Under the pieces are notes generated by a model. It searched no databases. It saw only the letters and a list, made by a program, of their open reading frames with translations, and was not told where the DNA came from. Made by a program: the position numbers and the translations under genes. From contig JAURZO010000037.1 in the NCBI GenBank assembly GCA_030653405.1, positions 1 to 32,774 on the forward strand: a stretch of DNA of 32,774 nt, read 5' to 3'. This stretch comes from Zwartia sp. GTDB lineage: Bacteria; Pseudomonadota; Gammaproteobacteria; Burkholderiales; Burkholderiaceae_B. This document shows, piece after piece, positions 32,030 to 32,774 of this stretch; position 1 is the first letter of the stretch; each line of letters opens with the position of its first letter.

Positions 32030-32774
32030 TTAATACGCCAAGGTGATCTGCATGACCTGCAGACACAAGGCAATCAAACCACCAGGCATCAGACCCAGAC
32101 CCAAGACCAATAAACCGTTGATCAACAACAAAGCCTTCGGAGCAAAACCTCTCGCCGGGATGGGCGCGACAGGCTCGACAGGCTCATCAAAGTAAACCAC
32201 CTTAATGACACGCAAATAATAGAAGGCGCCAATCAAAGAAAACAACACTGCGACCACGGCCAGCCAGAGACGATCTGATTGCAACAGAGATTGCAAGATC
32301 AACAGCTTGGCGTCAAAGCCGACAAGGGGTGGCAGGCCGGCCAGCGAACACATCAAAATCAGCAACATTGCAGCAAGCCAGGGACTACGGCGATTTAGAC
32401 CCTTTAGATCATCGATGCTTTCAGACTCAAAACCATCGCGTGACAAAAACATCACTAAACCAAGCGTGGCAAGCGTGGTAAGCACATAGGTCAGCATGTA
32501 GAAGAGCGCTGAACCATAGGCAGAGGTATCCGCTTGAATATCACCGTCCAGGGACCCTGAGGCTAAACCCAGCATCACGAAACCAGTATGCGCAATCGTC
32601 GAGTATGCCAACATTCGCTTGAAGTTTGTCTGCATAATCGCAGTCAGGTTGCCGATCGCGAGTGACAACACCGCCAGAATCAGCAGCATCGGCTGCCAAT
32701 GCACCGCCAGCTCACCAAACCCGACTACCAGCATACGTACAGTGATCGCAAAAACCGCAAGCTTGGGGGCTGCG
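32030..32774 (-). CDS. nuoN: NADH-quinone oxidoreductase subunit N, C-terminal half (5' end outside window)
   Basis: About 248 codons of the C-terminal part of NuoN, an antiporter-like membrane subunit of respiratory complex I that takes part in proton translocation. The segment NLTAIMQTNFKRMLAYSTIAHTGFVMLGL is diagnostic: it contains the conserved Lys-Arg-Met-Leu-Ala-Tyr-Ser-Ser/Thr-Ile helix. LAGLPPLVGFDAKLLIL and LIGAFYYLRVIKVVYFDEP are the usual later blocks. The frame continues past base 32774, so the gene begins outside. It is upstream of the DUF2818 gene on the same strand, 26 bases apart. Confidence 0.95.
   Translation of the reverse strand, partial: AAPKLAVFAITVRMLVVGFGELAVHWQPMLLILAVLSLAIGNLTAIMQTNFKRMLAYSTIAHTGFVMLGLASGSLDGDIQADTSAYGSALFYMLTYVLTTLATLGLVMFLSRDGFESESIDDLKGLNRRSPWLAAMLLILMCSLAGLPPLVGFDAKLLILQSLLQSDRLWLAVVAVLFSLIGAFYYLRVIKVVYFDEPVEPVAPIPARGFAPKALLLINGLLVLGLGLMPGGLIALCLQVMQITLAY

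Noticed and set aside
1..32774. A new defence system, phage, or mobile island
   Set aside because: No integrase, transposase, toxin-antitoxin pair, restriction enzyme or tRNA-flanked island was seen; nearly every gene belongs to a known core family.

Overview
The window is a chromosomal segment of a betaproteobacterium, most likely order Burkholderiales and close to Alcaligenaceae/Bordetella. This rests on the recognisable proteins and their order: nuoN followed by a DUF2818 gene, the smc-zipA-ligA run, a TsaB-RimI fusion next to a family 4 uracil-DNA glycosylase and LplT, ompR-envZ convergent with ispDF, and a PHB depolymerase. The assignment comes from family recognition only; no database search was possible. 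Gene density is high, many genes are joined by 1-4 nt stop/start overlaps, and no rRNA, tRNA, insertion sequence, phage gene or CRISPR array was seen.

Layout. 1-4016: redox and storage genes, all on the + strand: the end of a ferredoxin (fdxA), a 14-bp tandem repeat array, ferredoxin-NADP reductase (fpr), intracellular PHB depolymerase (phaZ), a stand-alone soluble RnfB-like ferredoxin overlapping phaZ, and endonuclease III (nth). 4121-8862: a five-gene branched-chain amino acid type ABC importer (livG-livF-binding protein-livH-livM). 8942-10877 (minus): a biotin ECF transporter operon, bioM-bioN-bioY. 10931-12964 (plus): msrB-yciB-bolA-parvulin, each joined to the next by ATGA. A strong terminator at 13033-13076 closes that operon and also faces the end of the opposing operon.

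13110-19769 (minus): smc-zipA-ligA, covering chromosome condensation, FtsZ anchoring and DNA ligation. 19905-21281: lplT. 21350-23687 (minus): tsaB-rimI fusion followed by a uracil-DNA glycosylase. 23835-25971 (plus): ompR-envZ two-component system. 25968-27181 (minus): ispD-ispF of the MEP isoprenoid pathway. 27287-31687 (plus): mfd then serB. 31695-32774 (minus): DUF2818 membrane protein and the end of nuoN (complex I).

Most of this is conserved core genome. I did not find a clear new biological system. The items most worth a second look are the 14-bp x 12 tandem array between fdxA and fpr, the phaZ-rnfB coupling with its inverted-repeat-rich leader, an Arg replacing the Walker A Lys in LivF, and the TsaB-RimI fusion carrying a hexanucleotide-repeat-encoded Ala-Asn insert. 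No gap between genes exceeds 300 bases.
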